Below are positions 1 to 11,353 of a stretch of 64,000 nucleotides of DNA, in pieces (position 1 is the stretch's first letter; every line of letters begins with the position of its first letter). Below the pieces are notes generated by a model that saw only the letters and a list, made by a program, of their open reading frames with translations, ran no database searches and was not told the origin of the DNA. Source of the DNA: Euryodendron excelsum (Eukaryota; Streptophyta; Magnoliopsida; Ericales; Pentaphylacaceae); NCBI GenBank assembly GCA_033060915.1, contig CM065392.1, forward strand, positions 6,661,001 to 6,725,000, written 5' to 3'. The position numbers and the translations under genes are program-made.

Positions 1-99
1 AAAAGGTTATGACCGCACCCATGAGGGTTGCCTACGTATCCTTTTTGAGGAATCAGGTCAGTCGTAGTTCAGACAAGAGTTCGATTAAAAATAGAAGAT

Positions 100-1370
100 T
101 TGATTTGGAAAAGAGTTAGAGTTGGAATTTGGATTGGAAGATTAGGAAAGATGGATTTTGGAAAGCTCGGTTTTGGAAAACCTAGATTTAGGAAAAAATG
201 GAACTTAGGAAAGGATTTGAGATTTAAGAGAGATTGGACTCGAATGTTGGACTTCAAAGATTTGGGAAGATTGGAATTTAAGAGAGGTCCGAGTTAGGAA
301 AGTTATGCATTAGGAAAAGTTTGATTTGAGAAATATTTGGAATTTGAAAAATTTGGAATTTAGAAAGTTTTAACTTGAGAAAGTTTTGGATTTGGAAAGT
401 TTAGAATTTAGAAAGATTTGAAATTAGAAAGTTTTAGAATGTTTAGGATTTTAGGAAGATTCAAAGTTTGGGTTTTTAGAAAGATTTGGAGTTTAGGAAA
501 GATTTGAAAATTTGAAATTTTGGAAAGTCGAAATTTGGAAATGTGTGGAATTAAGAAATGTTGAAATTAGGAAGGATTTGAAAGCTTAAAGTTTAAGGAA
601 AGATTTAAAAGTTTAAATTTTGGAAACTTAAGGTTTAGGAAAGTATGAGATTAGGAAGAAGTGGATTAGGAAAGCTTTGAGCTAGGAAGGATTGAGATTC
701 CTATTTCCTAAAAGGAAAGATTGGATCTTATTTTCAAAAAGAGGAGTTTTGATTTTATTTCCAAAAATGGAGGATTGGATCTAGTTTCCTAAATGGGGGA
801 GATTGGATTTGAGCATGGAATTGGAAGCTGAGATTTTGAAAAAACCTAGATTTTGGATTAGAAAATGGGATTTGGAAATATATGGTTTGATGTAGAAAAT
901 AGAATTTGGAAACCTAGAGTTTGAGGCCAAAATAGGGAATTGGAAATCATGTTTTTAGAAGGAAAATTAGGGTTTTCTAATTGTTAGCTCTAGGGCTTGA
1001 CTTGAACACCAAGAAAAGAGTTTTTGGAAAGAAGATTTTTGGGATGAAGATTTTTGGAAGGAGATCCTAAAAAAGAGTTTTTGGAAAGTGAACTTGAGTA
1101 GAGTTTTTGGAAAAAAGCTTTTAGGAAGGAGTGTTTTGGAAAGAATTTAAGGAATGTTTTTAGAAAGTGGATTTTGAAAAGAGCTTTTTGGAAAAAAGTT
1201 TTGAAAAAGAGTTTTGGAAAATAGATTTTTGAAGAGAGTTTTGAGAAAAAAAAAAATTTAGAAAGAAGATTGGAAAAAGTTTCAAGAAAATATATTAGAA
1301 AAGGGATTTTTAGAAAGAGAGTTTATTGAAAAGAGAGTTTTGGAGAGTTCATAAAAATGTCACTTTCCTA
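100..1370. repeat. Purine-biased degenerate tract in LTR copy A
   Basis: The plus strand is almost free of pyrimidine runs and is built from degenerate, irregularly spaced units around GGAAAG and TTTGGA(A)TTT. The corresponding tract is pyrimidine-rich on the plus strand in the inverted copy B (14880-16640) and purine-rich in copy C (53100-54720). Open frames across it are low-complexity and show no conserved protein. It lies downstream of the LTR TATA box, in the presumed R-U5 leader. Confidence 0.7.
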
Positions 1371-2243
1371 AAACGATTCTAAGCACAAGAAGGCTAGAAC
1401 CACTTTAAGATAGTTGTTTTGAAAATAACATGGACTTGAAAATATAGACCATATTGGTCACTTTAAATATAACACTTTCCTAAAGCAACCCTAGCCATGG
1501 AAAGGCTAGAATCACCTTAGGATTGTGATTTTGAAAAATAAGTTTTGAAGAAGAAAATTTTTATGCAAGTTTTGAAAACAATTTTTGATACAAGTTTTGA
1601 AAATGAGTTTAAAAACATTTTTTGGAAGAATGTAAGATCATGATATGCACAATGCAAGTTGGTAGTCGTGAACATACAAGGTTAAAGGCTTCACCACATA
1701 ATTAAGGGGGCCAAACCCACATGGTCTCTGTTTAAACTAAGATAAAGCCCTCGACACGGTGACCTCCAATAGCCTAATCCTATACATGGACTGGGAAGTC
1801 CCTCGTTTCAAGCATGCAAAGAAAGGAGGGGGGGGGGGGAAGAAGATGGGGGATTAAAATAGAAGAAAACCCAAGTGGGTTCAGAGGGAGAAGAGAGAAG
1901 GGGGAAGTGCGGAAACGTAAATAGGAAGTCTACCTTGTGTCTTCTTTTACTTGCTTAGTTTTTGTTTACTTTTCTTCGCTTCAGTCCTTGCTTCGCTTTG
2001 CGTCAGTCTTCAATCTTTAAAAACTTCGCAGTTGCAGTAATCCAAGTCTTCAATGGAGCTTTTTTAGGCTAGTGTACAAGTGTATAGGGGTGTATAAGAG
2101 TGTATTAGAGGCTAGGGTTTAGTGTATGGTGGCTAAGGTTTGGAAAACCTAAAGAGGACTAGGGTTTAGGGAGGTTACTAGCCCTGTATATCGAATAGTA
2201 GGGTTTTTAGACTGAATTTGTAGACCCTTTTCACGCTGGAGGA

Positions 2244-2260
2244 GGCTCTATATTTATAGA
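2244..2260 (-). promoter_or_regulatory. TATA box of LTR copy A
   Basis: The minus strand reads TCTATAAATATAGAGCC. The same TATA context is at the equivalent place in copies B (14060-14067) and C (55601-55610). Its direction agrees with the polypurine tract and so supports minus-strand transcription of this element. Confidence 0.6.
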
Positions 2261-2519
2261 AAGAGGAATGACTTGGCACCTGTTGCAATAGCGCTAGGCC
2301 AAAAATCCTTCCAGCGGCACTAGGAGTGGCGCCGGCCACTTAAGAAAGTTTTAAGGTCGACAAACAACGTATCTTCAGAAGATTTAGGCGCCTGTACTAA
2401 TGACTATCATGCAATTTTTAGTCTGGCTTCATTAGGAGTGACTCCAGAAAGTTCAGGAATGATTTGAAAGGGCCGGGAATGGCCCAGAGGGCCAAAAAGG
2501 GATAGGACCACTTAGAATA

Positions 2520-2900
2520 GTGTCTCGGAGGTAGTGGATTTGAAAAATGATGACAAGATGTGTTGCAAAGGTTGACCAGGCCATTAGGGGAAAACGGTCA
2601 ACTGAATTAGAAAATTACCGAGATGGACTCGGAATGTCCCAGAAGACGACTCAAGCTTTGAAAACATTACTTGGAATGTCCCAGGAGGTTACTGGTTTGT
2701 TACCTAGAGCCGGTGTGGTCAGAAGAGGCAACTGTCCTACCAGGGACAAAACAGTCATTTCGTACTGGTTTCGCCGGAATTGACTCGGAATGATTTGAAA
2801 AGGTAATGGAAGGTCGGGAACACTATAAAAAGTATTCTTGGGAGACTACCGGTTTGATACCTAGAGCCGATGTGGTTCTAGGGGCGCTCGAATGTCTAGG
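2520..2900 (-). repeat. About 155-bp tandem repeat in U3 of LTR copy A
   Basis: Two recognisable units carry the motif GAGCCGGTGTGGT or a variant, near 2708 and 2864, so the period is about 156 bp. Copies B (13130-13740) and C (55880-56420) carry three or more units of the same repeat. It lies upstream of the TATA box and has no convincing coding capacity. Confidence 0.6.
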
Positions 2901-3067
2901 GGCAAAATGGTCATTTAGCTTCAAGTGGGCTCTACGGGCCCAAGAAGCAATTGGTGGACTAAATTGGAGTTTAGAAGTCATATTAGAGTTTAAATATGTA
3001 TATGATATGTGAAAATGAGCCCAGTCGAGCCGGAGATTGCTGAGCGGGCAAAAATGGGGTACTTACA

Positions 3068-3085
3068 GCTGCCCCTCTTTTTCTG
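3068..3085 (-). other. Polypurine tract abutting the 3' LTR
   Basis: The minus strand reads CAGAAAAAGAGGGGCAGC immediately before the LTR start TGTAAG. A purine tract touching the 3' LTR is the plus-strand priming site of LTR retrotransposons. It fixes the element's orientation as minus. Confidence 0.75.
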
Positions 3086-3229
3086 TTTTTGCTTGTCGAA
3101 GACAGAAAACGATAAAGTAAGAGTCTCATGTTGACCGTGAGGCGATCGAAGGGACTGGAAGAATTAGAATCCAAAAGAACAGTTACCTCGAGTAGCTGGT
3201 CGATGCTTGGTATTTTGTCTGGTAAAATG

Positions 3230-3800
3230 ATACTCCTCTCGGGAAATTCATGCTCCTTGAACTAGCGCTCCATGTGGCAGAACAATGCTCCTTTGGGGGA
3301 ATTGATGCTTCTTGAACCGGCACTTCGTTTGGTAAAATGCTGCTCCTTTGGGGAAGTCCAGGGTTGACTTCTCATACCTCTTGAACCAACACTTCATCTG
3401 GCGAAACGCTACTCCTCTAGGGAAGGTCCAAGGTTGACTTTTGATACCTCTTGAATCGGCACTCCGTCTGGCGAAACGCTGCTCCTCTAGGGAATGTCCA
3501 AGGTTGATTTTTGATATTTCTTGAACCGGTACTCCTTCTGGCGAAACGTTGCTCCCTTGGGGAAGGTCCAAGGTTAACTTCTAATACCTCTTGAATCGGC
3601 ATTCCATATGGCGAAACGCTGCTCCTCTGAGGAAGGTCCAAGGTTGACTTTTGATACCTCTTGAATCGACACTCTGTCTGGCGAAACGTTGCTTCTCTAG
3701 GGAAGGTCCAAGGTTAATTTATGATATTTCTTGAACATGCACTTCGTCTGGCGACACACTGCTCCTCTAGGGAAGGTCCAAGGTTTATTAGGGAGGTCGA
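3230..3800. repeat. 70-bp tandem array in the 3' non-coding region of element A
   Basis: The anchor GGAAGGTCCAAGGTTGACTT or a close variant recurs at 3352, 3421, 3491, 3561, 3631, 3701 and 3771, a period of 70 bp (69 once). Eight or so units are recognisable. Since 70 is not a multiple of three, each unit is read in a rotating frame; the minus strand stays open for about 107 codons by chance of composition. Tandem arrays between the coding region and 3' LTR are typical of Tat/Ogre elements. Confidence 0.9.
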
Positions 3801-6203
3801 GGGTGGGCCATTACCCCATTCTTTGCTTCTTGTCGACTAGGGATGTCTGAACTTTCTGACATGTATGCCAATATTGGAGATGTCTAAGGTTACTTGATCG
3901 CAGGGTGGCTTTTTAGCTCCATTTTGTACTTTACCTTGTTCCTTGTTTCCTATTTGAGAGAAATAGAGAGAAAGAGTTAGTTTTCGTGCAAAAATAGTTT
4001 AAAATGCCCTGGTAAGGGTTGAACACGCATCATACTTTTTTGATGGATGCACACAGGATCAAATGCATGACCTATTTTTTATGAATGCACAGGTTTATAT
4101 AAGAATTGAATTGAATACATGACATACTTCCTTACGAATGAACACGTTCATCTCAGAAATGCAGTTGAATGCATGAATAGATACAAACTACACAGGAATC
4201 TAAATAGATGTATAGGTTATACATATCATGGATGCATTAGTATTATATGTATATAAGCTATTTACAAGGAATGTCCCAGGTTATACAATCCGAGAAGACT
4301 TCTTTTAGGACCGTAATGTAGGCTGGGTTTAAGGGTTGTAAGAAACGAAGGGATATTTAGGCTCAAAGATCTTCTTTTAGTGGGTTGTTTAAACCAAAAC
4401 CATCTGAGTACACCTTAAAGCATGAGATTGCCCTCGGGTTCCCTTCTAGTTCTCCTTTCTCATCCTACTTGTCTTAGCATTGTTCAAGTTTATTTGGACT
4501 AAGCAATTTTCTTCGATCAAAGAGGACTTTAATTTAGACCGTAACATAGGCTAGGTTAAAGGGTTTATGAATGAAAAGGATACGGAGGCTCAAATTTGAT
4601 GTTGTTTTTAGTAGGGTTTAGATCCACACCATCCTTAGTTAGTCTTCCAGGTGGGTTTCGTCCCTTGATATCCTCTTCCAGCTTCAGCAACACGTCTGGC
4701 TCATTTAGATCAAGCAATCTTTTTCAATCAGAGAGGACTTTAACAGGGTCGTAATATAGGCCATGGTTTCGGGTTTTTACAAGAAAAGGTAAAGGCTCAA
4801 ACCTATTATTTCTACTGGGCTTCTTTGTAACCTAGGGTCACCTTTAAATTCCGCCCTTGTTCTTACTATACACTTCTCGGGGTGACCATGATTCTTTTCC
4901 TTTGACCTTTCTATATGCTCTTTGAGATCAACATGACTCATCTTTCAGCTTTCCTACCACGCTTTTCAAGATGGCACAATCATGGTTTTCTTCAGGCCCC
5001 CCCCCCTTTGTTTGTTTGTTTTTTTTTTTTTGGCCTCTTACCCCTTGGCAATTTTTCCTTTTACTTTTTCTCTTTTCTTTTTTTCTCCCTTTTTTCTTTT
5101 TTCTTTTATTTGTTTTCTTTTTCTAAAATGAACATTTCTACAATCCTTTTTCCTTTGACTTTTTTCCTAACAACTCAATCTAACTCATTGAGGGTGGTGA
5201 TCCCTAGGTTGGGGTTTTCTCAAAAAGATAAATGGCTCAATGGGTTTGGCAAGGAATTGCTTCTGACTGTATGGGAAATAAAATGAGGGACTCTCTTCAC
5301 TTTGAATTAGATTGCTTGATCCATAAAGCCTTCACGTTACTTCAGCTTGATGGTTGATGACATTCTCTGCCAGATCTTCTGCTGCCTGTCTACCCTAGTG
5401 TGGGGGATGGTTTCGAATCGGGGTTGACAAGAAAAAGAATCTTTCACTTTCTGCAAGACACTAATGGGTTAAGCAAATGGGATATTTTGTGTATGGTAGC
5501 AAAATTGAGGGCCTCTAATCATTTCAAATTGAATTGCTTAGTCCAAAATTTAGACAATATTCCTAGGGATGATGTGTTTCAGCTAGTGAACCCCTACATA
5601 TTCTGTCAAATCAACTACTCCGTGCATACCCCAATGTGGGGGATGGTTCTTGGTTTAGGGATATCTGAATAGAAATCACTTATGGCTCTAGTGGGCTGAG
5701 CAAAGGATAGTGTTTATTTAGGATAAATAGAACAATGGCTTATCATCATTTTAAGGACTCGGCTGCCCATCGCTTGGCCAAGATATTACTCAAGTGTCGC
5801 CTCTTCAATGAACTCCACACCTCTCTGTTGAGACTGTCTTCCTCCTATCTCTCATTCTCTTTTTGTCTCTCAAAGGTTTTAACCCCTTTTAAATGGGTTG
5901 CCCATGCTATCCTACCCTTCAAGTCAAGTCATTACTGAATGAGAAAGAATCCTTAAATGCAACAATCGTCCACAAGAGTATGAGACAAAGGGGATAAACT
6001 GGAAACTACTTATTTTCATTTAGAAATATGATTACATGGCATGCAATGTTTATTTAAAGAAGATATGCGAGAAATAGAGAGCCGAAAAGAAAATAGATGA
6101 ATTTTGTGGGAACTTTCTTTTTCATTGCACTTTAGAAAAAACCATCCAGAGATGTCCCGGAATCACACCAATTTCTTCTATGCTTCATCACGCAGTTCCT
6201 CCC
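3801..6203. other. Non-coding spacer between gag remnant and 70-bp array
   Basis: This 2.4 kb has no recognisable protein domain in either direction. It contains a T/C-rich stretch with C and T runs (about 4998-5130). Three loosely similar blocks near 4290-4400, 4510-4640 and 4730-4800 share phrases like AAGCAATCTTT and GTAATATAGGC, suggesting an old internal repeat. It probably belongs to the 3' untranslated part of element A. Confidence 0.5.
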
Positions 6204-7140
6204 CTAGGTGCTGATAACTCCAGCGTCAATCAAATCTTGTATCTTGTGCTTCAGGAAAAGACAATGCTCAATGTCATGCCCTTGTCTTCCAGAATGGTAC
6301 TCACAAACAAAAGTCGGGTTGAAAGTAGGGGGTAAACGATTTGGCAACGGTGGGGCAGGTATGGGGGTCAGAAGGTTGGCTTATAAAAGGTCATGATAAA
6401 CTTTTGTTTGGGTGCAGGTTAGGGGGGAAAAGGCACGAGGTCGGCGGGCCTTCTTCCTGGGGTTGAGATGTTGTTGGGCTGTGATGGGCCCGGGAGTAAG
6501 TGCTTGAGTAGCCCCGGGGGTCTGAGATTGGTATTGGGGGTGACATTGTGGTGGTTGAGCAAGCAAGATGGCAGACACTTCTCCCTCCTTCCAGCCCATT
6601 TCCAATATTGTGGGCACCTTCCTTACTAAGCTTACAGAAACTTCTTCAGTTTTAACATAGGGATCAACAATCCTTCTAGTTTTTAGGCCATTTTCTATTA
6701 TCTCCTCTTACATGATAACATCAGAAAACTTTTTCCCAACACTCGTGCAGAGCTTTTCGTAGTATATGCCTAAGAAGGTATGTACGGACAGTTAAACATA
6801 TTCCTTATCTTTTAAAGGGGGATTAACGTGTACTGCTGCTTCTCTACTTCTAAGGGCATAACTTTTGAAACTTTCTTTTTCTCCTTTACTCATTGTCATC
6901 AAGGACCAACAGTCAGAAGTGAGGTCTATGTTGTGGCGATATTAGGCTTTAAATGCGTTGACCAGCTCAATCCAGGTGGTGATCCTCCTTAGGTCTAGAC
7001 GGGCGAACCATTATAAAGCAGACCTAGTGAGACTATGTTGGAACAGCTGTATGAGGAGCTTCAGATTGTTACCATGACCACTTAGTGCCCCGGCATACAG
7101 GTGAAGATGAGCAATAGGGTCACCAGTGACGTCATAAGGA
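6204..7140 (-). pseudogene. gag: gag remnant of a Tat/Ogre-like Ty3/gypsy element
   Basis: Gag forms the retrotransposon's particle and packages its RNA. Read on the minus strand from about 7140, the frame starts mid-protein with DVTGDPIAHLHLYAGALS, then WFARLDLRRITTWIELVNAF and GEKESFKSYALRSREAA. This is the conserved capsid region of Tat-lineage gag. Near the end, CEYHSGRQGHDIEHC followed by LKHKIQDLIDAG is the atypical zinc-knuckle-like end of these proteins. Several in-frame stops occur, for example before WFARLD and after DKEYV, and the frame ends at a stop at 6204-6206. The N-terminus is missing because the frame is fused to a Ty1/copia reverse transcriptase at about 7140. The protein is certainly not functional. 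Confidence 0.8.
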
Positions 7141-7652
7141 TATCTTTCAAAATCAATGTCTTCCTCTTGGCTATACCCTTGAGCAACAAGTCTTACCTTC
7201 TTCCTCACTATAACTCCGGATTCATCCATTTTATTTTTAAAAATTCATTTAGTTTTAATGACAGGATAATCATTAGGCTAAGGAACAAGGCACCATACCT
7301 CATTCCTTTCAAATTGATTCAATTATTCTTGCATAGCATTAATTCAAAACTCATCATTTTCAACATCATTAAAACAATTAGGTTCTATTTGTGATAAAAA
7401 TGCAAGATGATTACATATATTTCTAAGAGATGATCGAGTTCTTACTCCTTGTGAAGGATCACCTAGGATTTGTTCCGTAAGATGGTTATGCACAAACTTC
7501 TATTCCTTAGGTAGACCTTCATTGATCTTTTGTTGGCTTGTAAAGGCTTCTTGCACTTCTTTCTCCTTTTGTGGTTCTTCATTTGAGCTTGGTTGAATAT
7601 CTAATCTTTTCATGTTTTGCTCTACCTCATTTACATTATCACTTACAATATT
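7140..7652 (-). pseudogene. pol: Start of Ty1/copia reverse transcriptase, truncated
   Basis: This is the linker and N-terminal part of copia reverse transcriptase. Pieces seen on the minus strand include NEVWCLVP, KWIFKNKMDESG and VRLVAQGYSQEEDIDFE. The last is the conserved block that normally runs on into the APVARLE motif. Instead it continues in frame into Tat/Ogre gag (RYPYDVTGDP). The catalytic YVDD is therefore absent. The segment between 7300 and 7652 is the variable linker, with stops. Confidence 0.75.
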
Positions 7653-8529
7653 TCAAGAAAGACAGTTATGTTCATCAAAAGTGACATGGACTAATTCTTC
7701 AACCACTAAAGTCCTCTTGTTAAAGACTCTATAAGCTTTGCTATGTGTTGAATAACTAAGAAATACACCCTCATTAGATTTTGCATCAAACTTGCTGAGG
7801 TTGTCTTTATTGTTATTTAATACAAAACACTTGCATCCAAAGGCTTTAAAGTATAAGACATTTGATTTCTTATCTTTCCAAAGTTCATAAGGGGTTTTGT
7901 TCAAATTTTTTTTAAATAAAATTCAGTTTAAAATACAACAAGCTGTCTTGATAGCTTCAACCCAAAAATATTTTGGCAAATCATTTTTGCAAAGCATGGT
8001 TCTACCCATTTCTTCCAAAACTCTATTTTTTCTCTTAACAACTCCATTTTATTGAGGTATTTTAGGGGCTGAAAAGTTGTGATCAGAACCATTTTCATCA
8101 AAAATATTTCAAAGGATTTGCAATCAAATTCCCTTCCATGATCAATCCTTATAAAAGTGATTAAAAAACCTTTTTCGTTTTGAAAGTTTTTACAAAATTT
8201 TGTGAGCAAAACAATTGTCTCATCCTTGTGAGCTAATAAGAATGTCCATGTAAATCTAGAATAGTCATCAACAATAACAAGTGCATATTATTTCCCATCA
8301 AGACTTAAAGTCCTAGTTGGTCCAAATAAGTCCATATGTAATAGTTGTAGTGGTCTAGAAATGGTCAACATGTTTAAAGATTTAAAAGAAATACGAGTTT
8401 GTTTGCCCAATTGACAAGCATCACAAACTCTATCCTTGTCAAATTTTATTTTTAAAAGTCCTTTGGTGAAATCATTTTTAGACACTTTTGAAAATATGCT
8501 CATGCTAATGTGACCAAGTCTTCTATGCT
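7653..8529 (-). pseudogene. pol: Ty1/copia integrase remnant
   Basis: Integrase inserts the cDNA into the host chromosome. Visible blocks are the pre-integrase zinc-binding end (DACQLGKQTRISFKS), the first catalytic aspartate region (LQLLHMDLFGPTRT), the second (IRIDHGREFD), and the C-terminal copia block (TPYELWKDKKSNVLYFKAFG, then GVFLSYSTHSKAYRVFNKRT). Stops occur after LDGK and within the C-terminal linker. The glutamate region is degenerate, so the catalytic triad is not intact. Confidence 0.75.
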
Positions 8530-9025
8530 ACAACCAATTTTCATCACTATTCATAGCGGTAAGGCATTCAACTTTGCATAAAGATAAGTCATTTAGATAA
8601 AAAAAAAAATGTATATATTGCCATGTCTATGTCTAGTGAGAATAGTCATGTTACTATTGATATCAATCACTTCACATTTAGAGGATTCAAACACAACCTT
8701 GCATCATTTGTTACAAGTTGACTAATGCTCAAAAGATTGTGTTTGAGTCCTTTAACAAGCAAGGCATTTTCAATAGAAGTGGAAGTGTTCTTACTAACAC
8801 TACCTATGCCGATGATCTTCCCCTTGATATTATCTCCAAATTTGACAAGTCCTCTATCTTTTGGTGAGAGAGATGTAAATTGTGCTTCATCTTCCATCAT
8901 ATGTCTTGAGCATCCACTATCCAAGTACCAATGACATTTCTTAGATTTGGCTTGAAGACATACCTACAAAAGAGTTCATTTGGCTTTAGGTACCAAAACC
9001 ATCTTGGGTCCTTGAGGGTTAGTCC
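8530..9025 (-). pseudogene. pol: Ty1/copia protease and pre-integrase remnant
   Basis: On the minus strand from about 8924 the frame MDSGCSRHMMEDEAQF contains the aspartic protease motif DSGCSRHM. It continues with VKFGDNIKGKIIGIGSV and LKHNLLSISQL, the usual protease and post-protease sequence of SIRE-like elements. The frame is broken at both ends. The upstream sequence toward 9025 reads as the gag-protease linker. Confidence 0.75.
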
Positions 9026-10593
9026 TTAATGGCCTTCTAGGGACTCGTGCATTGTTAGGAGCACTAGATTTTGCATAGTATAACATCTACTAGCAATGTG
9101 TTGTAGTTTATGACAATAAAAATATGAAAGTTGTGGTTTTCCAGTGAAAGAAACAAATCTGTCTTTTGAAAACTTTCTTCTTTTAAATGGATCAAAACCA
9201 AGTTCAGCTTTTTCTAGTGAGCATCCATGTTTTTCCAAGATAGCATCTAATTTTTCTTTTCCATTTACACATCTAAAAAGTGTTGTTTCCAATGTTTAAC
9301 TTTATCATTTAAATTTTGGTTTTCCTTTGAAGAATCCTTTGGAAAAGGGTTTTTCTTAATCTTTTCTTTCAAAACACAAACTTTATTTTCTTTTTTCAAG
9401 TCCTCATTTTCCTTGGTAAGAGTAGAAATCATCTTTTTAAGGAGTCCGTTTTTTATTCCCATATTTTTGAATTCGAAAAGTAAATCATCAAATGCATCTT
9501 GTAATTCATTAAAAGTAAATTGAGATGAGTTTGAGTTTGATACCTCATTGTCTTTCTCATGAGCCATGAGACAAAGATTAGCCACCTCTTGCGGTTCAGC
9601 TTCTTCTTCAGAGCCAGACTCTTTATCATCGCTCCATGTCAAAGCTGTCATTGCCCTCTTCCTTTAGTTTTTCCTTCCTTTCTTTTTGAGCCGGGGACAT
9701 TCAGCCTTTATATGGTCAGGCTTCTTATATTTATAGCATATAATGTTTGATTCTTTACTAAAATATCCTTTGGCCTCATGCTTTTTTTCTCCTTTTCATT
9801 TCCTCTTCATAAATCTTCTGAATTTTCGTGTGATGAGAGCAATGCCTTCATCATCATTCTCATCACTGGTCGATTCTTCTTCTTGGTTGATGGACTTGAA
9901 TGCTACCGTCCTCATTTTCTTTTCTTCATCATGGTGGGCATGTTACTTTTGAGTTAATTCATAGGTCATGAGAGAGCCCAAGAGTTCTTTAAGAGGCAAT
10001 GTATTGAGGTCCTTTGCTTCTTCAATTGCCGTGCCCTTCGCTTCTCAAGTCTTTGGCAGACATCTTAAGATCTTCTTTACCTGCTCATTGTTAGGATACA
10101 CCTTTCCAAGAGATTTCAAACCATTTATAATATCGGTGAACTTTGTGAACATTTAGGTAATAGACTCATCTAGTTTCATTTTAAACAATTCATAATTGTG
10201 GACTAAGATATTAATTTTAGATTCCTTAACCTGATTAGTACATTCATGTGTTACCTTTAATCTATTCCATATTTCCTTAGCTGATTCACAAGTAGAAATG
10301 CTATTAAATTCATTGGGATTAAGAGCATAACACAAAATATTCATGGCTTTAGTATTTGATTGCAAAAGTTTTAAATCATTTTCATCTCATTCAGATTTGG
10401 GCTTAGGAACATTAACCCTATCCACTTTCATTGTAGGAATTTTGGGGCCATTCAACATAATTCTCCATAATTTATAGTCAACAGATTGTATGTATATTCT
10501 CATTCTATTTTTTCAATAATTGTAATTGGTGTCATTAAACATAGATGGTCTGTTGGTGGATTGACTCTCACCGAGAGAGTTTCCAATTGTCAT
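9026..10593 (-). pseudogene. gag: Ty1/copia gag remnant (SIRE-like)
   Basis: The likely start is the ATG at 10591-10593 (MTIGNSLGES), 42 bases downstream of the tRNA primer site. The capsid part (NILCYALNPNEFNSISTC and AKEIWNRLKVTHE) belongs to the copia gag family. Two zinc-knuckle regions follow, one around CYKYKKPDHIKAEC (9-10 kb, one cysteine altered) and one around YFYCHKLQHIASRC. A long charged, coiled-coil-like tail (about 9265-9651) is rich in lysine and glutamate. Stops interrupt it at several places, for example after NYNY and after LDESIT. Confidence 0.75.
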
Positions 10594-10634
10594 GGATCTA
10601 TTCTTAGGATGTTAAGCCTAAAACAGGAATACAA

Positions 10635-10646
10635 GCTCTGATACCA
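10635..10646 (-). other. Primer binding site (initiator methionine tRNA)
   Basis: The minus strand reads TGGTATCAGAGC, the standard complement of the 3' end of initiator methionine tRNA used by many plant copia elements. It lies two bases inside the LTR end at 10649. Confidence 0.9.
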
Positions 10647-11226
10647 ATTGTTGGCACAAAAAGGCAACCCAAGAGGGGGGTGAATTGGGTTTATTAAAAA
10701 TTAAAGCAATTATGATTGATCAAAATTAATCTAATCAATGGAACAATAGTTCAAGATATATGCAATGCAATGTAATCAACAATAAAATGAAAACAAAGCA
10801 TAAGAAAGTACATCAAGAATTACCGAGGTTCAATCACAACTTGTGGTCTACATCCTCAACCCAAGATCCCTTTGAAATCTTTTTCCACTATGCAATCTCC
10901 AATTACAAAGTAGATATTGATTTCCAAAGTGCTTAGCTCACTTTTACACAAGAACTTCTTCCCAAGTCCTTCTAGCCACCAAGTAGTTTTGTCCAAGATC
11001 CACTTCAACTTACAAATGTTTTTTTTTTTTTTTATAAAAGAATACTCCAACTCTCATTTACAAGTATATGAAAGACATACAAACGAAATACAAACTCTAT
11101 ATGAAGAGTGAATGAGAATTGAATAGCTCACTAACTACCAACTTAAAAACAAAGAGAATTTTTAGATTTTTCAGCTTAATCAATCAGTTAATGTTGTATC
11201 TCTTGTCCATAAATGCATTTGGAGGC

Positions 11227-11241
11227 TTATATATAAAGCCC
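11227..11241 (-). promoter_or_regulatory. TATA box of the SIRE-like LTR
   Basis: The minus strand reads GGGCTTTATATATAAG. Transcription toward lower coordinates would leave about 0.55 kb of R-U5 before the primer site at 10646, which is plausible for this type of LTR. Confidence 0.55.
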
Positions 11242-11353
11242 TAAATTGATTTCATCCATTGAAGGTTGTTGGAGTTTCATTAAATGCCCGCCCACTTTAA
11301 TATAATGTTTAAAAATATAGCCATTAGTCCCCAAATGTTGACACTTGACTTCC

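Larger units (their letters stand above)
1..3067 (-). repeat. Partial 3' LTR of a giant-LTR Ty3/gypsy (Tat/Ogre-like) element, copy A
   Basis: This stretch is homologous, in the same orientation, to 52216-57569 and, inverted, to 11855-17510. Its outer end at 3067 matches the LTR terminus (TGTAAGTACCCC on the minus strand). A purine-rich tract directly abuts that terminus on the internal side, so this is the 3' LTR of a minus-strand element. The left part is cut by the window edge; comparison with copy C suggests roughly 0.8 kb of LTR lies further left. It contains a TATA box near 2250, about two units of the 155-bp repeat (2520-2900), and a long purine-biased tract (about 100-1370). It lacks the 81/87-bp satellite of the other two copies, so its U3 is only about 0.8 kb. 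Assignment to Tat/Ogre rests on LTR size and on the neighbouring gag. Confidence 0.8.
3086..7140 (-). mobile_element. Internal region of Tat/Ogre-like element A: gag remnant without pol
   Basis: From right to left (5' to 3' of the element) it holds a gag remnant (6204-7140), about 2.4 kb of non-coding sequence, a 70-bp tandem array (3230-3800) and the polypurine tract. No protease, reverse transcriptase, RNase H or integrase motif is visible between gag and the LTR, where pol would normally lie. The 5' part is replaced by a Ty1/copia element at about 7140. The element is either a gag-only non-autonomous derivative (the TR-GAG type described in plants) or an autonomous Ogre-type element that lost pol by deletion. 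Confidence 0.65.

Noticed and set aside
3248..3641. 107-codon minus-strand frame that could look like a repeat protein
   Set aside because: It runs over the 70-bp array, whose units shift frame each time, so no stable protein repeat exists.
4915..5286. 123-codon frame rich in phenylalanine and leucine
   Set aside because: It comes from T/C-rich low-complexity DNA in the element's 3' non-coding region; it looks like a membrane protein only because of composition.
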